Positions 33,479 to 47,482 of a stretch of DNA of 64,000 nt are shown in pieces. Within the stretch, counting starts at the first letter, position 1; every line of letters starts with the position of its first letter. The stretch spans positions 62,001 to 126,000 of the forward strand of contig JAGAIR010000007.1 in the NCBI GenBank assembly GCA_017626435.1, read 5' to 3'. Origin of the DNA: Lachnospiraceae bacterium (GTDB taxonomy: Bacteria > Bacillota_A > Clostridia > Lachnospirales > Lachnospiraceae). Below the pieces are notes generated by a model. The model did no database searches, was not told the origin of the DNA, and was given only the letters and a program-made list of their open reading frames with translations. A program made the position numbers and the translations under genes.

Positions 33479-33742
33479 ATGGTGAAACTTACAAGAGAGG
33501 ACTGTATCCTTGCGATAAAACAAAAAGCGGATGAACTCGGACGTTTTCCGAAAAAATCTGATTTTGATGAGGGAACGGTCAGCATGATCAAATCCTTTTT
33601 TGGTCCGTGGCCAAGAGCATTAGAAGCGGCAGGGATAAAAGAGCCGAACCAGGAACGCATCAACAGAAAAAAGGAGAAACGACAGCGAGCCAGGGAGAAC
33701 CAGATAAAATACAGAAAAGAACATCCCAAAAAACATGGGTAA
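33479..33742 (+). CDS. Homing-endonuclease-associated repeat protein
   Basis: An 87-aa protein with a single homing-endonuclease-associated repeat: AIKQKADELGRFPKKSDF then IKSFFGPWPRALEAAGI, a small helical DNA-binding unit. A very basic tail follows. The start is ATG 33479 with CAGGAG upstream. It lies between the riboswitch terminator and the large secreted protein, 14 bp from the latter, so it should be under B12 control. No nuclease domain is attached, suggesting a regulator or DNA-binding accessory. Confidence 0.75.
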   Translation: MVKLTREDCILAIKQKADELGRFPKKSDFDEGTVSMIKSFFGPWPRALEAAGIKEPNQERINRKKEKRQRARENQIKYRKEHPKKHG

Positions 33743-33756
33743 ATATGGAGGTTAAA

Positions 33757-36700
33757 ATGAAAAGAAGACTTATATCCCTGTTGCTTGCCGTTGCGGTAAC
33801 ATTGTCGCTGTTGCCGGTTATGCCGGCAGACGCACAGGCGGAGACGAAAACACCCTGGAATGGAATTACAAAAACGGAACCGGCACAAGTGGAAGGTGTA
33901 TATCAGATCAGCAGTGCGGAAGAACTGGCATGGTTTGCTGATTATGTAAACACTTTAGGTGATGCGGATACTGGATTGGTAGACGAGGATGCAGTTTTAA
34001 CAGAGGATATTGATCTGGGGAATCAATCCTGGACTCCGATTGGATTGACAGCCTATATTGTAGATGCTTATGCAGGTACCTTTGATGGACAGAATCACAC
34101 GGTATCTGGATTGAAAATGAATGCTACAGCTGCAAATTACGGACTTTTTGCAATGGTCAATACAGGAACTGTTAAGAATTTAAAGGTGGAAGGCTCAGTA
34201 GAGTCAAATAATGTTGTCGGAGGAATTATTGGCAAATTACAGACCGGAACGGTAGAAAACTGTTCTATGAGCGGTTCTGTCGTTTCTACGGGGAAAACCA
34301 ATAAGGGTTATGCCGGCGGCATTATTGGTACAATCGCTGCCAAGGATGCCGTTGTAAAAGGGTGCTGTAACACGGCATCTGTCAGCGGAACATATGCTGG
34401 TGGGATTCTGGGGTACAATAAAAATGCAGCGGTTATCAGTCATTGTTATAATACTGGGGAAATTACCGGATCTACCCGGAGTGCCGGAATTGCCGGCCAG
34501 CAAAGCGGTGGTTCGATCAGCTATTGCTACAGCATAGGAAAAAGTACGAATGGTATTTCTGGCTTCAGTAATGCCACAGTGACAAACTGTTATTATCTTG
34601 CAGAAAATACAACAGATGAAACCTCAGCACCTGGCGGGACAGCAACTGGCTATGAAGTGATCACTGACAAAGAAGCACTTTTAATTAATCTGAATGCAGG
34701 GAATGAGATTCTCTTCCATGGGGATGAAAAAAACAGCAATGCCGGGTATCCGGTTTTGGGATGGCAGCTTATTTCCTCTGTTCTATCCGTGCCGGTTACA
34801 AGTGTTAACATTCTTGGAAATGTGATTACAGGTGCCACATTGAATGCACAGGCGAAGGGTGAGGGAGATCAGACAGCGACTAATGTGAAATATCAGTGGG
34901 CAGTTTCTGCAGACAAAGAGATTTTTACCAATCTGGAGAATGAAAACAGTAGTACCTTTACGATTCCGGATGAAATGGAATATGTCAATCAATATATCAG
35001 ACTTACCGCAGTTGGAGAGGAAGAATCGGAAGCCTCTTTTATTGTTGGACCTATTGCCAAATCTGATGCCCTGATGGAAAAGGAAAATCAGGAAAAGGTG
35101 CAGGAGGCAAAGGCATCCCTATCATTACATACCACGGTGATAAAAGAGGCTGCTACATTAGACCTTCCAAAAGAATTTAAGGGCTGTTCCATTCAGTGGA
35201 CAAGCAGCAATCCAGATATTATCAGTGACACAGGAGTTGTTATGTTGCCGGAGAAGGATATTGTAAGTGTAACGTTAACAGCGGACATAACCTGTGGGAC
35301 AAAAACTGATACAAAGGAATTTGTAGTTGACGTCTGGTCTGCTAATGTGGATGCCAGTGTATATCTCCGGAAAGTGCTGGACAGTATGGAGTGGAATTTT
35401 AAAAGTTTAATGCCTGTTTTTGGAGAGGATACCAATATCTTAGTTAAATTCAAAAATATTTTAAATGAGAAGGGATTTGATGGTGTAGCGGTCACAGTAC
35501 AGTCCACAGAAGATGAAAATCTGATATCCAGAAATGGAAAAATTTATTATCCGGCAATACCGGAAGGCGGAAGTTTTGCAAATGGCAGACAGGTGCAGGT
35601 ATTTTTCTGTCTGACAGTGGGGGACGAGAGTGCAACCTATCCTACGACGAATACCTATTCTCTTCTGGTGCCGTGGGATACCAGTGATATAGGAAAAATA
35701 CTGAATGATTCGGCAGATGCCGTTCTGACAGAAGAGGCACTCTGTGGTGACAATGAAAATCTGTCTTCTGTTGTATCGGACCTGACATTACCTTCCTGTA
35801 TGGATGGTGATAAGTATTCCTTTGGACAGATTACCTGGAAATCTTCGGATGAATCGCATCTTGCTATCAGTGATGAAAATAGAAAGAGTGGTGCAGATTC
35901 TCTTTATAACCCATATGTTGGCAAGGTTTATCAGGATGGGGAACAGCATACGGTAACTCTGACAGCAACGGTTAAAAATCCATCCACAGATATCACAGTA
36001 GAAAAGAAATTTGACATTATCATTCAGGCTCTTTCTGAAGAGGACCTGAATCAGACTCTGGATGGAATGGAAAAGATTTTGGACTGTTATACACCGGACA
36101 AATTGACCGACTTTTCAACGAAAGAGAAATTGGATACTGCCTCCGTAAAAAACGATATCCAGCTTGTCATTCCTAAAAATGTAGTAACGGCACAGGAGCT
36201 TGCTGCTTTGGACTATGGCAGGTATTGGGATTATTGGAATTATAAATTTACCGTGACCAGTTCAGATACGGATGTGATTGAAATCAATCGTTTCCGTGCT
36301 AATGTATACAGACCATTGGGAGAAGACAATTCCTCAGACAGGCAGGTAACCTTGAACGTCAGTATGGCAAGCAAAAACAATCCGAACCTGTCTGTATCAA
36401 AAGAGATTGTGGTTACGGTGAAACATCTGAGCAGGGTGGAGATCAACAAGGCACTTGCCCTTATGGATCAGGCGAAAACAAATTATGCAGCAGGTCTCCT
36501 TGGAAATAATACAGATGTTTACAGTGTGATTGATAATCTGACTCCGTATAAAGAAATTGTCTGGAATGCTGGGAAAACAGGAGTAGAATTTATTTATAAG
36601 AATGCAGACAGGAAAAATGATGGCATTTTTGTTGATGAGCTTCCGGACTGGGAGGAGCAGGAGGACTGGCGTTTATTCCGTACCAGCAACAGAGAACTGC

Positions 36701-37764
36701 TATCCAATGAAACATTGATCCTGAATGAGACACCGGCAGAGGATACCTTTGTTAAAATCAACAGTGTATTGACAGATGCTAATTTTGGAAAATATTATAC
36801 CAAGTTTCAGAATGATAAGGAGTATGACGCAGAAGCTCTGATAAAATTTAAGCAGCTTTATAAACAGCCGGTCAGTGCATATATTATGGCGGTAGGAGCC
36901 GGCAATTATACAGCAGACTTCTCTGTCATGACAACAAAGCAAAAAGAGGCATTTTACCAGTCTTCCTTGTCCGCATATAAAAATGAACTGGATCAGCCGA
37001 TAGAGGTAAGCTTTACCTTGATCGGAGCGGAGGGGACAGAAATTATTTCCAAAACAAAGGAATCTTCTTTTACAAAGGGTGCAACCGTTTTTGATGTATT
37101 CAAAAAAGTGTTGGCGGACAACCAGATACCATATACTGCAGAGGGAAGCTATATCAAATCCATTAACGGAGTTTCAGAGTTTGATTATGGGGACCGTTCC
37201 GGATGGATGTATACGGTTGGCAATGTGCTGGTGAATTCCTATATGAATGCTCAGGAGCTTTCAGGTGGTGAAGAGATTGTAGTACAGTATGTCAAGGATT
37301 ACACACTTGCAAATAAACCGCAGCAAGAGCCAGATAAAAAACCAGATGGTGAAAAGGATGATCCGGATGATTCTAAGGTTGATGATGGCAATCAGAATGA
37401 TAATCCGGTTAATAACCAGAATCCGGGAAAAATTCCAGACAGTGGCCAGAATAATGTTCAAAATAACAATTTGGAAGATCAGGGAAATCCAGTGGAGAAG
37501 CCGGTTGGAACTGAGAAGAAAAAGGTGATAAAAATATTGAAGCTTACCGGTTATAAAAAAGGAACCAAGAAGATATCTGGTAAGACTCTGAAAGGCAGTA
37601 AAGTAGTTATCCGGATCGGCAAAAGGAAGTATTTAAAAATAGCTGGAAAAAAAGGGAATTTTACGGTGAAAGTAAGCAAAAAGCTGAAACACAATACAAA
37701 GATCAAGGTTACGGTGTCTAAGAAAGGCTATAAGAGTAAAACAAAAAGATACAGGGTAAAATAA
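33757..37764 (+). CDS. Large secreted protein with GLUG-type repeats and a DUF4430 (transcobalamin-like) domain
   Basis: A 1335-aa protein. GGAGG five bases upstream fixes ATG 33757. Residues 1-29 are a signal peptide (MKRRLISLLLAVAVTLSLLP, cleavage near ADAQA-E). Residues about 90-250 are GLUG-like repeats (AGGIIG, GGILGYN, AGIAGQ). Next come bacterial Ig-like modules, several with WTSSNPDIIS or WKSSDESHLAIS signatures, and helical spacers. Residues about 1078-1184 match DUF4430 (KGATVFDVFKKVL, then SGWMYTVGN), the fold shared with the cobalamin-binding C-terminus of transcobalamin. An Asp/Asn/Pro linker and a Lys-rich C-terminal domain end the protein; there is no LPXTG. Under a B12 riboswitch it is a good candidate for surface corrinoid capture. 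Confidence 0.85.
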   Translation: MKRRLISLLLAVAVTLSLLPVMPADAQAETKTPWNGITKTEPAQVEGVYQISSAEELAWFADYVNTLGDADTGLVDEDAVLTEDIDLGNQSWTPIGLTAYIVDAYAGTFDGQNHTVSGLKMNATAANYGLFAMVNTGTVKNLKVEGSVESNNVVGGIIGKLQTGTVENCSMSGSVVSTGKTNKGYAGGIIGTIAAKDAVVKGCCNTASVSGTYAGGILGYNKNAAVISHCYNTGEITGSTRSAGIAGQQSGGSISYCYSIGKSTNGISGFSNATVTNCYYLAENTTDETSAPGGTATGYEVITDKEALLINLNAGNEILFHGDEKNSNAGYPVLGWQLISSVLSVPVTSVNILGNVITGATLNAQAKGEGDQTATNVKYQWAVSADKEIFTNLENENSSTFTIPDEMEYVNQYIRLTAVGEEESEASFIVGPIAKSDALMEKENQEKVQEAKASLSLHTTVIKEAATLDLPKEFKGCSIQWTSSNPDIISDTGVVMLPEKDIVSVTLTADITCGTKTDTKEFVVDVWSANVDASVYLRKVLDSMEWNFKSLMPVFGEDTNILVKFKNILNEKGFDGVAVTVQSTEDENLISRNGKIYYPAIPEGGSFANGRQVQVFFCLTVGDESATYPTTNTYSLLVPWDTSDIGKILNDSADAVLTEEALCGDNENLSSVVSDLTLPSCMDGDKYSFGQITWKSSDESHLAISDENRKSGADSLYNPYVGKVYQDGEQHTVTLTATVKNPSTDITVEKKFDIIIQALSEEDLNQTLDGMEKILDCYTPDKLTDFSTKEKLDTASVKNDIQLVIPKNVVTAQELAALDYGRYWDYWNYKFTVTSSDTDVIEINRFRANVYRPLGEDNSSDRQVTLNVSMASKNNPNLSVSKEIVVTVKHLSRVEINKALALMDQAKTNYAAGLLGNNTDVYSVIDNLTPYKEIVWNAGKTGVEFIYKNADRKNDGIFVDELPDWEEQEDWRLFRTSNRELLSNETLILNETPAEDTFVKINSVLTDANFGKYYTKFQNDKEYDAEALIKFKQLYKQPVSAYIMAVGAGNYTADFSVMTTKQKEAFYQSSLSAYKNELDQPIEVSFTLIGAEGTEIISKTKESSFTKGATVFDVFKKVLADNQIPYTAEGSYIKSINGVSEFDYGDRSGWMYTVGNVLVNSYMNAQELSGGEEIVVQYVKDYTLANKPQQEPDKKPDGEKDDPDDSKVDDGNQNDNPVNNQNPGKIPDSGQNNVQNNNLEDQGNPVEKPVGTEKKKVIKILKLTGYKKGTKKISGKTLKGSKVVIRIGKRKYLKIAGKKGNFTVKVSKKLKHNTKIKVTVSKKGYKSKTKRYRVK

Positions 37765-37798
37765 ATCTTTCGTAAATAAAAAACGAACTGTTTAAAGA

Positions 37799-37835
37799 AA
37801 AAGTCAGATTACTGTTAGGTAATCTGACTTTTTTA
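37799..37835. terminator. Bidirectional terminator
   Basis: AAGTCAGATTA (37801-37811) pairs with TAATCTGACTT (37820-37830), T-run on the plus strand and A-run before it for the opposite strand. It separates the convergent secreted-protein and lac operons. Confidence 0.85.
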
Positions 37836-37865
37836 GGGAAAAATTTATCAATGTATCATTGACTT

Positions 37866-42564
<4,699 letters not shown>

Positions 42565-43428
42565 ATGTATATAAATTCGGCTTATTTTAATAATTCAAGG
42601 ATTGACTTTAAGGACAAAAGCAGGCCGTTGATCGTGGGCAGCTGTGGTACCTACCGTCTTTATACACAGCCGAAACTTCCGACTTACCGGCCCCGTGGAA
42701 GAATTGATTATCAGTTGTTATATGTTGTAGGAGGAAAGGCACATTTCTTTTTTGATGGAAAGGAAGAAATTGTCACTGCTGGACACATGGTTATATACCG
42801 TCCCAAGGAGGTTCAGAAATATGTATATTATGGAAAGGACCAGACGGAAGTATACTGGGTACATTTTACTGGCAGTGATGTAAAGAATATTTTGAGACGG
42901 TATGGAATAACGGATGATACCCGGGTTTTTTACATTGGCTCTGCGCTGGAATACCAGAATTTGTTCCGCATGATGATTCAGGAGCTGCAAATGTGCAGGG
43001 AAGATTACCAGGAGCTGTTGTCAATGATGCTCCGCCATTTATTTATTCTGATACACAGGCAGAGAAGCAGCTCAAAAAAAATTGGCAATGGATTTATAAT
43101 AGAAGAGATTGATCTGGCACTGACCTATTTCAATGAACATTATAATAAGGATATCAGCATTGAAGAATATGCAGCTTCAAGACATATGAGCACCAGCTGG
43201 TTTATCCGTAATTTCAAGAAGTATACAGGCTCTACCCCTATGCAGCATATTTTGTCCATCCGGATATCCAATGCGGAGAGTCTGCTGGAAACAACAGAGT
43301 ATAATATGACAGAGATCAGCAGTATTGTAGGATATGACAATCCACTGTACTTTAGCAGGATATTTAAGAAACAAAAAGGGCTTTCCCCTTCTGAGTATCG
43401 GAAATTGATCAAGTCTAAGGATGCCTGA
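42565..43428 (+). CDS. AraC-family regulator of the lac operon
   Basis: A 287-aa regulator with an N-terminal cupin-like sensor domain (YQLLYVVGGKAHFFFDGKEE, GHMVIYRPKEVQKYVYYG, VYWVHFTG) and a C-terminal double helix-turn-helix (ISIEEYAASRHMSTSWFIRNFKKYTGSTP in parts, MTEISSIVGYDNPLYFSRIFKK, GLSPSEYRKL). This layout is that of sugar-responsive activators. It is divergent from lacZ, so it probably activates lacZ and the symporter in response to a galactoside. GGAGAAATT precedes the ATG. Confidence 0.93.
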   Translation: MYINSAYFNNSRIDFKDKSRPLIVGSCGTYRLYTQPKLPTYRPRGRIDYQLLYVVGGKAHFFFDGKEEIVTAGHMVIYRPKEVQKYVYYGKDQTEVYWVHFTGSDVKNILRRYGITDDTRVFYIGSALEYQNLFRMMIQELQMCREDYQELLSMMLRHLFILIHRQRSSSKKIGNGFIIEEIDLALTYFNEHYNKDISIEEYAASRHMSTSWFIRNFKKYTGSTPMQHILSIRISNAESLLETTEYNMTEISSIVGYDNPLYFSRIFKKQKGLSPSEYRKLIKSKDA

Positions 43429-43724
43429 TCCAGATTTTGCGGTAATCATGTTCCTTTTTTGGACCGGACTGGTTCCGGTTCTGGGTGCGATTATTTCCCC
43501 GCAAAAGCGTATTCTTTTGCGCTGTATGAGGTAACAGGAATACTGGCTGGAGGACAGGAAAAAAGAGCTTACGATAAAGCTGCGCGAAATTTGACGATTT
43601 ATGTCGAATATGGTGTCTGGAGAGAGGTTCCTGATTGACGTGAAGTATTTCTGTATGATAAATTTTATATAAGAGCAGTCGTTGCTATAGAACAATGATA
43701 GAAAAGATGGGATGGAGGTATTTT
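43429..43724. other. Intergenic region between araC and the chemoreceptor gene
   Basis: About 295 bp without a supported gene. A 67-codon stretch open in the araC frame follows its stop codon but has no start codon and no recognisable sequence. A weak promoter-like TTGACG (43635) with AT-rich downstream sequence may serve the receptor gene. Confidence 0.4.
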
Positions 43725-45047
43725 ATGGGGCAAAAAGAAGAGAAAATGGAAAAGAGAAAATCGTTAGAGTGGTTCTTACATAAGCGGTTTGTCACCATTG
43801 GAGTAATCATGGGAGTGCTGGTCGTTTTGGCAGCAGCTGTTATTGTTTTTATGTCCCTTCATATGAGAGATCTTTATCGTCAAACAGGGGATAACAGTCA
43901 TGACTGGATAGCGTTGCTTGGCATCCTGCTGGGAGCTTTGGCGGTTATTATTATTGTGACAGTTGATATTATTTTGAACAAAATGGCATTACAGATCATT
44001 CAAAGGATTCGGGTGCCTTTAGATGATATCAGCAGTTCGATCAAGGATTTATCTGAGGGAAGGCTGGAGACGGAGGTTACCTATAAGGAAAGAGATGAGT
44101 TTGCTGGAATTGTGGATGATACCAGAACTACGATCATTCATCTGAAAACGTATATCAGTAACATTTCAGAAACCTTGTCACAGTTGTCGGATAAGAATAT
44201 GGATCTTTCTGTGGACATTGATTATGTGGGAGATTTTATTCCAATCAAACAGTCTATCGAGAATATTATTTCCTCTCTGAATATCCTGCTGGGTGAGCTG
44301 AAAGAATCTACTGGAGGAATCCGTCTGGGAGCACAGAATATGACAGAAACAGCGGCATCCCTCGCCGCAGGTGCAACCACACAGACCAATGAAATACAGA
44401 ATCTGGTAGAGCATATCCATTTAATTACAGAGGATGTTACTGTCAATGCAGAAAACGCGGAGAAGGTATCCGGTCTTGCCATGGATTCTCTGGATGTGGT
44501 AGAAAATGGAAACCAGCAGATGCTTCAGCTTTTGGATGCCATGGATTCCATTAAGAAACAGGCAGATGATATTTCTAACATTATCCAGGTGATCAACTCG
44601 ATTTCTGACCAGACTAAGATGCTGTCCTTAAATGCTTCCATTGAGGCGGCAAGAGCAGGAGAGCAGGGAAAAGGGTTTGCTGTTGTGGCAGATGAGATTG
44701 GCAAGCTGGCTGGTGAATGCGGAACTGCTGCAGATAATACCAACGAGCTGATCAGCAAGACGATAGAGGCAGTGGCTATTGGGGGCAGACTGGCGGATGA
44801 GACGGCTGGTATTTTAAAACAGGTAGTACAGTCTTCAACGGAGACATCTCAGTTGATCAACCGGATTTCCGGTATTTGTTCTAAGGAAGAAAACGATCTG
44901 AAGGTAATTTTAAATGGTCTTGAAAAGATAGAGTCTGTTGTTTCCAATACAGCGGCGGCTTCCGAGGAAAGTGCAGCGGTAAGTGAGGAACTGCTTGCTA
45001 TGGTGGAAAGCCTGGAGTCAAGAATCAGTGAATACCATTTAAAATAG
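43725..45047 (+). CDS. Methyl-accepting chemotaxis-type receptor
   Basis: A 440-aa protein. GGAGG supports ATG 43725. Two transmembrane helices at about residues 25-48 and 64-90 leave only a very short external loop. A HAMP-like linker and a long helical signalling domain follow, with the conserved hairpin tip [23 protein letters not shown]. The tiny external part suggests sensing in or near the membrane or inside the cell. No motility genes are nearby, so it may feed a non-flagellar pathway. The C-terminus lacks a pentapeptide tether. Confidence 0.9.
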   Translation: MGQKEEKMEKRKSLEWFLHKRFVTIGVIMGVLVVLAAAVIVFMSLHMRDLYRQTGDNSHDWIALLGILLGALAVIIIVTVDIILNKMALQIIQRIRVPLDDISSSIKDLSEGRLETEVTYKERDEFAGIVDDTRTTIIHLKTYISNISETLSQLSDKNMDLSVDIDYVGDFIPIKQSIENIISSLNILLGELKESTGGIRLGAQNMTETAASLAAGATTQTNEIQNLVEHIHLITEDVTVNAENAEKVSGLAMDSLDVVENGNQQMLQLLDAMDSIKKQADDISNIIQVINSISDQTKMLSLNASIEAARAGEQGKGFAVVADEIGKLAGECGTAADNTNELISKTIEAVAIGGRLADETAGILKQVVQSSTETSQLINRISGICSKEENDLKVILNGLEKIESVVSNTAAASEESAAVSEELLAMVESLESRISEYHLK

Positions 45048-45056
45048 GGGAAAACA

Positions 45057-45120
45057 GATATCAATATTTGGCATGATTTTTCCTGTATTCAGCGGGGGTC
45101 ATGCCCTATTTTTTGATATC
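45057..45120 (+). terminator. Nested hairpin after the receptor gene
   Basis: Outer stem GATATCAA (45057-45064) with TTGATATC (45113-45120), inner stem GGCATGA (45070-45076) with TCATGCC (45099-45105), and T6 at 45109-45114. Works as a probable terminator. Confidence 0.5.
45061..45105 (-). pseudogene. Remnant of an AraC-family gene (last 14 codons)
   Basis: Read on the minus strand, this stretch encodes GMTPAEYRKNHAKY and a stop, the characteristic C-terminus of AraC regulators. The frame immediately upstream hits a stop after IKK, where family members have FKKYTGMTP, so only the tail survives. No start codon or further domain is present. Confidence 0.5.
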
Positions 45121-45314
45121 CTCAATGTATTTTAAATGATGAACATCTGATTTTTGAATCTATGAATGAAGTCAGGGGTGAAAATATGACAGTGGTGGTA
45201 GAGGCAGTAAGGGCATTGAATAGTAGAGAGTTTTTTTGTAAACTAATAAAGAGTGTTGATAACGTGCCTGTATGAGGCAGGGTTAATTAGAATAAATACA
45301 AGGAGACGGAAACT

Positions 45315-46625
45315 ATGTATGAGAAGGTATCACGGGAAATGATGGAGTTTATCCAGAAGAGTCCAAGCTGCTATCATGTAGTTCAGAATTTTTGTGAAAT
45401 GCTGGGTTCAGAGGGATATCAGGAGCTGCAGGAGGAGAATAAATGGAGGCTGGAGAAGGGTGGAAAATACTATATTACCCGAAATGATTCGTCTCTGATT
45501 GCTTTTCAGATACCGGATGGAGAGATAAAGAATTTTCAGATCGCTGCGTCACATAGTGATTCTCCGAGCTTTAAGGTAAAGGAAAATCCGGACATCAAGG
45601 TGGACGGTCATTATGTAGAGCTGAATACCGAAAAATATGGGGGAATGATCTGCGCACCGTGGTTTGACCGTCCCCTTTCTGTGGCAGGAAAAGCGGTAGT
45701 GAGAAGCACTGACGGAGTTTGCAGCCGTCTGGTTCATATTGACCGTGACCTGGTCATGATACCCAACGTGGCCATCCACATGAACCATAAATTAAATGAT
45801 GGATATACCTATAATGCCCAGAAGGACATGATTCCTCTCTTTGGGGATGAAACAGCAGAGGGAAGCTTCCGAAAGCTTCTGGCAGAAAATCTTGGGGTAC
45901 CGGAGGAGGATATCTTATCGACAGATCTGTTTTTATATACCCGGATGCCTGGAACGGTATGGGGAGCTAACCGGGAATTTATCTCCTGCACCAGACTGGA
46001 TGATCTGCAATGTGCCTATGCATCCATAAGAGGTTTATTGGCAGGTGGTCATCCGGAAAGTATCAGTGTATGTTGTGTCTTTGATAATGAAGAAGTGGGG
46101 AGCGGGACCAAGCAGGGAGCAGCATCTACCATGATGCAGGATGTACTGGAACGCATCTGTATCTGTCTGGGAAAGGACAGGGAGGAGTATAAAATGCTTG
46201 TAGCAAACAGTTTTATGCTTTCGGCAGATAATGCCCACGCAGTGCATCCTCATCATCTGGATAAGGCAGATCCGACTAACCGCCCTTATATGAACCGGGG
46301 AGTTGTGATTAAGTATAATGCCAACCAGAAATATACTACCGATTCTGTGTCAGCCGCTGTTTTTCAGGAGATTTGCCGGAAAGCAGGAGTCCCGGTACAG
46401 AGCTATGTGAACCGTTCTGATGTGCCGGGCGGCTCTACCCTGGGGAATATTGCCAACCGTCAGGTGTCTCTTAATACGGTAGACATCGGACTGCCACAGC
46501 TTGCTATGCACTCGCCTTATGAAACGGCAGGAATCAGGGATACCTGGTATCTGATCCAGGCGGTTACAGCATTTTACAGCACTGCCATTTTAAAAGCGGA
46601 TGGTCAGTATAAATTATTATTCTAA
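45315..46625 (+). CDS. M18-family aspartyl aminopeptidase
   Basis: A 436-aa metallo-aminopeptidase of the M18 family, which releases N-terminal acidic residues from peptides. Metal and catalytic regions are visible: AASHSDSPSFKVK (first His ligand), TRLDDLQCAYA (bridging Asp), FDNEEVGSGTKQGA (Glu-Glu), SADNAHAVHPHH, and the last His near MHSPYETAG. Cytoplasmic, no signal peptide. The start ATG 45315 follows AAGGAGA. It stands alone. Confidence 0.95.
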   Translation: MYEKVSREMMEFIQKSPSCYHVVQNFCEMLGSEGYQELQEENKWRLEKGGKYYITRNDSSLIAFQIPDGEIKNFQIAASHSDSPSFKVKENPDIKVDGHYVELNTEKYGGMICAPWFDRPLSVAGKAVVRSTDGVCSRLVHIDRDLVMIPNVAIHMNHKLNDGYTYNAQKDMIPLFGDETAEGSFRKLLAENLGVPEEDILSTDLFLYTRMPGTVWGANREFISCTRLDDLQCAYASIRGLLAGGHPESISVCCVFDNEEVGSGTKQGAASTMMQDVLERICICLGKDREEYKMLVANSFMLSADNAHAVHPHHLDKADPTNRPYMNRGVVIKYNANQKYTTDSVSAAVFQEICRKAGVPVQSYVNRSDVPGGSTLGNIANRQVSLNTVDIGLPQLAMHSPYETAGIRDTWYLIQAVTAFYSTAILKADGQYKLLF

Positions 46626-46941
46626 TTGTAAATTACGATATAAAAATTTCTTATAAACGAACATACCCTACCCAAATACCCATTTTATGCGGTGTTCTAT
46701 GTGAAGGCTTTGGAGAGTTCCATAGCGGATATGAAAACGACAGAAAATGCAAGGGATAACCGTTCTGTGCATAGGACATACAAGGAGGAACATGTTCCTT
46801 GAAGATAAGCAGAGGTTGCGATGGGTAATGAGGGTTGTTGATTGTATATATAATAAGGTATGAGTAGTGAAATAGTCTGCATTTTGTCTGGAAAAAGGTG
46901 CAGGAGAATATTCTTTTGATTGAAAACGCAAAATCGAAAAT
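46626..46941. other. 315-bp intergenic stretch, nothing convincing
   Basis: Contains a 23-codon frame from 46794 (MFLEDKQRLRWVMRVVDCIY...) behind AAGGAGG and a small AGGAACATGTTCCT palindrome around its start, but no homology is recognisable. Not called as a gene. Confidence 0.4.
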
Positions 46942-47004
46942 AAAAAAAGTTGACAACGTCCATCAAATTCTATATGATAGTTAGTGGACAATGTCAACTT
47001 TTTT
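46942..47004. promoter_or_regulatory. Promoter inside a large palindrome (MarR operator)
   Basis: TTGACA (46950-46955), 17 bp, TATGAT (46973-46978) is embedded in an inverted repeat: AAAAAAGTTGACAACGTCCA on the left (from 46943) and its near-complement TGGACAATGTCAACTTTTTT (46985-47004) on the right. This places a symmetric operator over the promoter just upstream of the MarR gene, the usual autorepression design. Confidence 0.75.
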
Positions 47005-47020
47005 GAAATTAGGAGTATAT

Positions 47021-47482
47021 ATGGAGATTTACAACAAAACCGTAAATGAAATACGAAAATTTAACCGATTTTATACCGTAACAATGGGTTTTTTGAGTTC
47101 TGGGTATCTTGACAGTGATTATTCCATAGCAGAAACAAGAATCCTGTTTGAAATAAATATACATGGAACTTGCATACAAAGTGACATCGTAAAAACACTG
47201 CATATTGATAAAAGTTATCTAAGCCGGATTATCAAACGTTTTTGCAAAAAAGGCCTGGTCGAGAAAGTAAAATCGGATGATGACAAAAGAGCAACAAAAA
47301 TCACATTGACTAAAGCCGGAAAGAAGGAAACGGAAAGACTAATTGCATTAACTAATAGCAAAATACAATCACAGCTTACAGATTTGAGGCATGAGGAATG
47401 TGATGAATTATGTAAAGCCTTAAATATAGTCATTTCAATTTTAAGCAAGGAGGAGATCAGACATGAAAGTGATTCCGTTTGA
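47021..47482 (+). CDS. MarR-family transcriptional regulator
   Basis: A 153-aa winged helix-turn-helix protein. AGGAG supports ATG 47021. It has SIAETRILFEI, the recognition region TLHIDKSYLSRIIKRFCKKG, and the wing SDDDKRATKITLTKAGKK. MarR proteins are small-ligand-responsive repressors. A large palindrome covers its promoter. The last 20 bp overlap the GNAT-cupin gene, so it should control that gene. Confidence 0.9.
   Translation: MEIYNKTVNEIRKFNRFYTVTMGFLSSGYLDSDYSIAETRILFEINIHGTCIQSDIVKTLHIDKSYLSRIIKRFCKKGLVEKVKSDDDKRATKITLTKAGKKETERLIALTNSKIQSQLTDLRHEECDELCKALNIVISILSKEEIRHESDSV

Noticed and set aside
33607..33756. 50-codon N-terminal extension of the large secreted protein
   Set aside because: It would overlap the upstream small gene and hide the signal peptide; a clear ribosome binding site sits before ATG 33757.
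43429..43630. 67 codons open in the araC frame after its stop (ending ...YVEYGVWREVPD)
   Set aside because: No start codon, no ribosome binding site and no recognisable family; treated as intergenic.
46794..46865. 23-codon frame behind AAGGAGG upstream of the MarR region
   Set aside because: Good ribosome binding site but tiny and with no resemblance to known peptides; left as intergenic.
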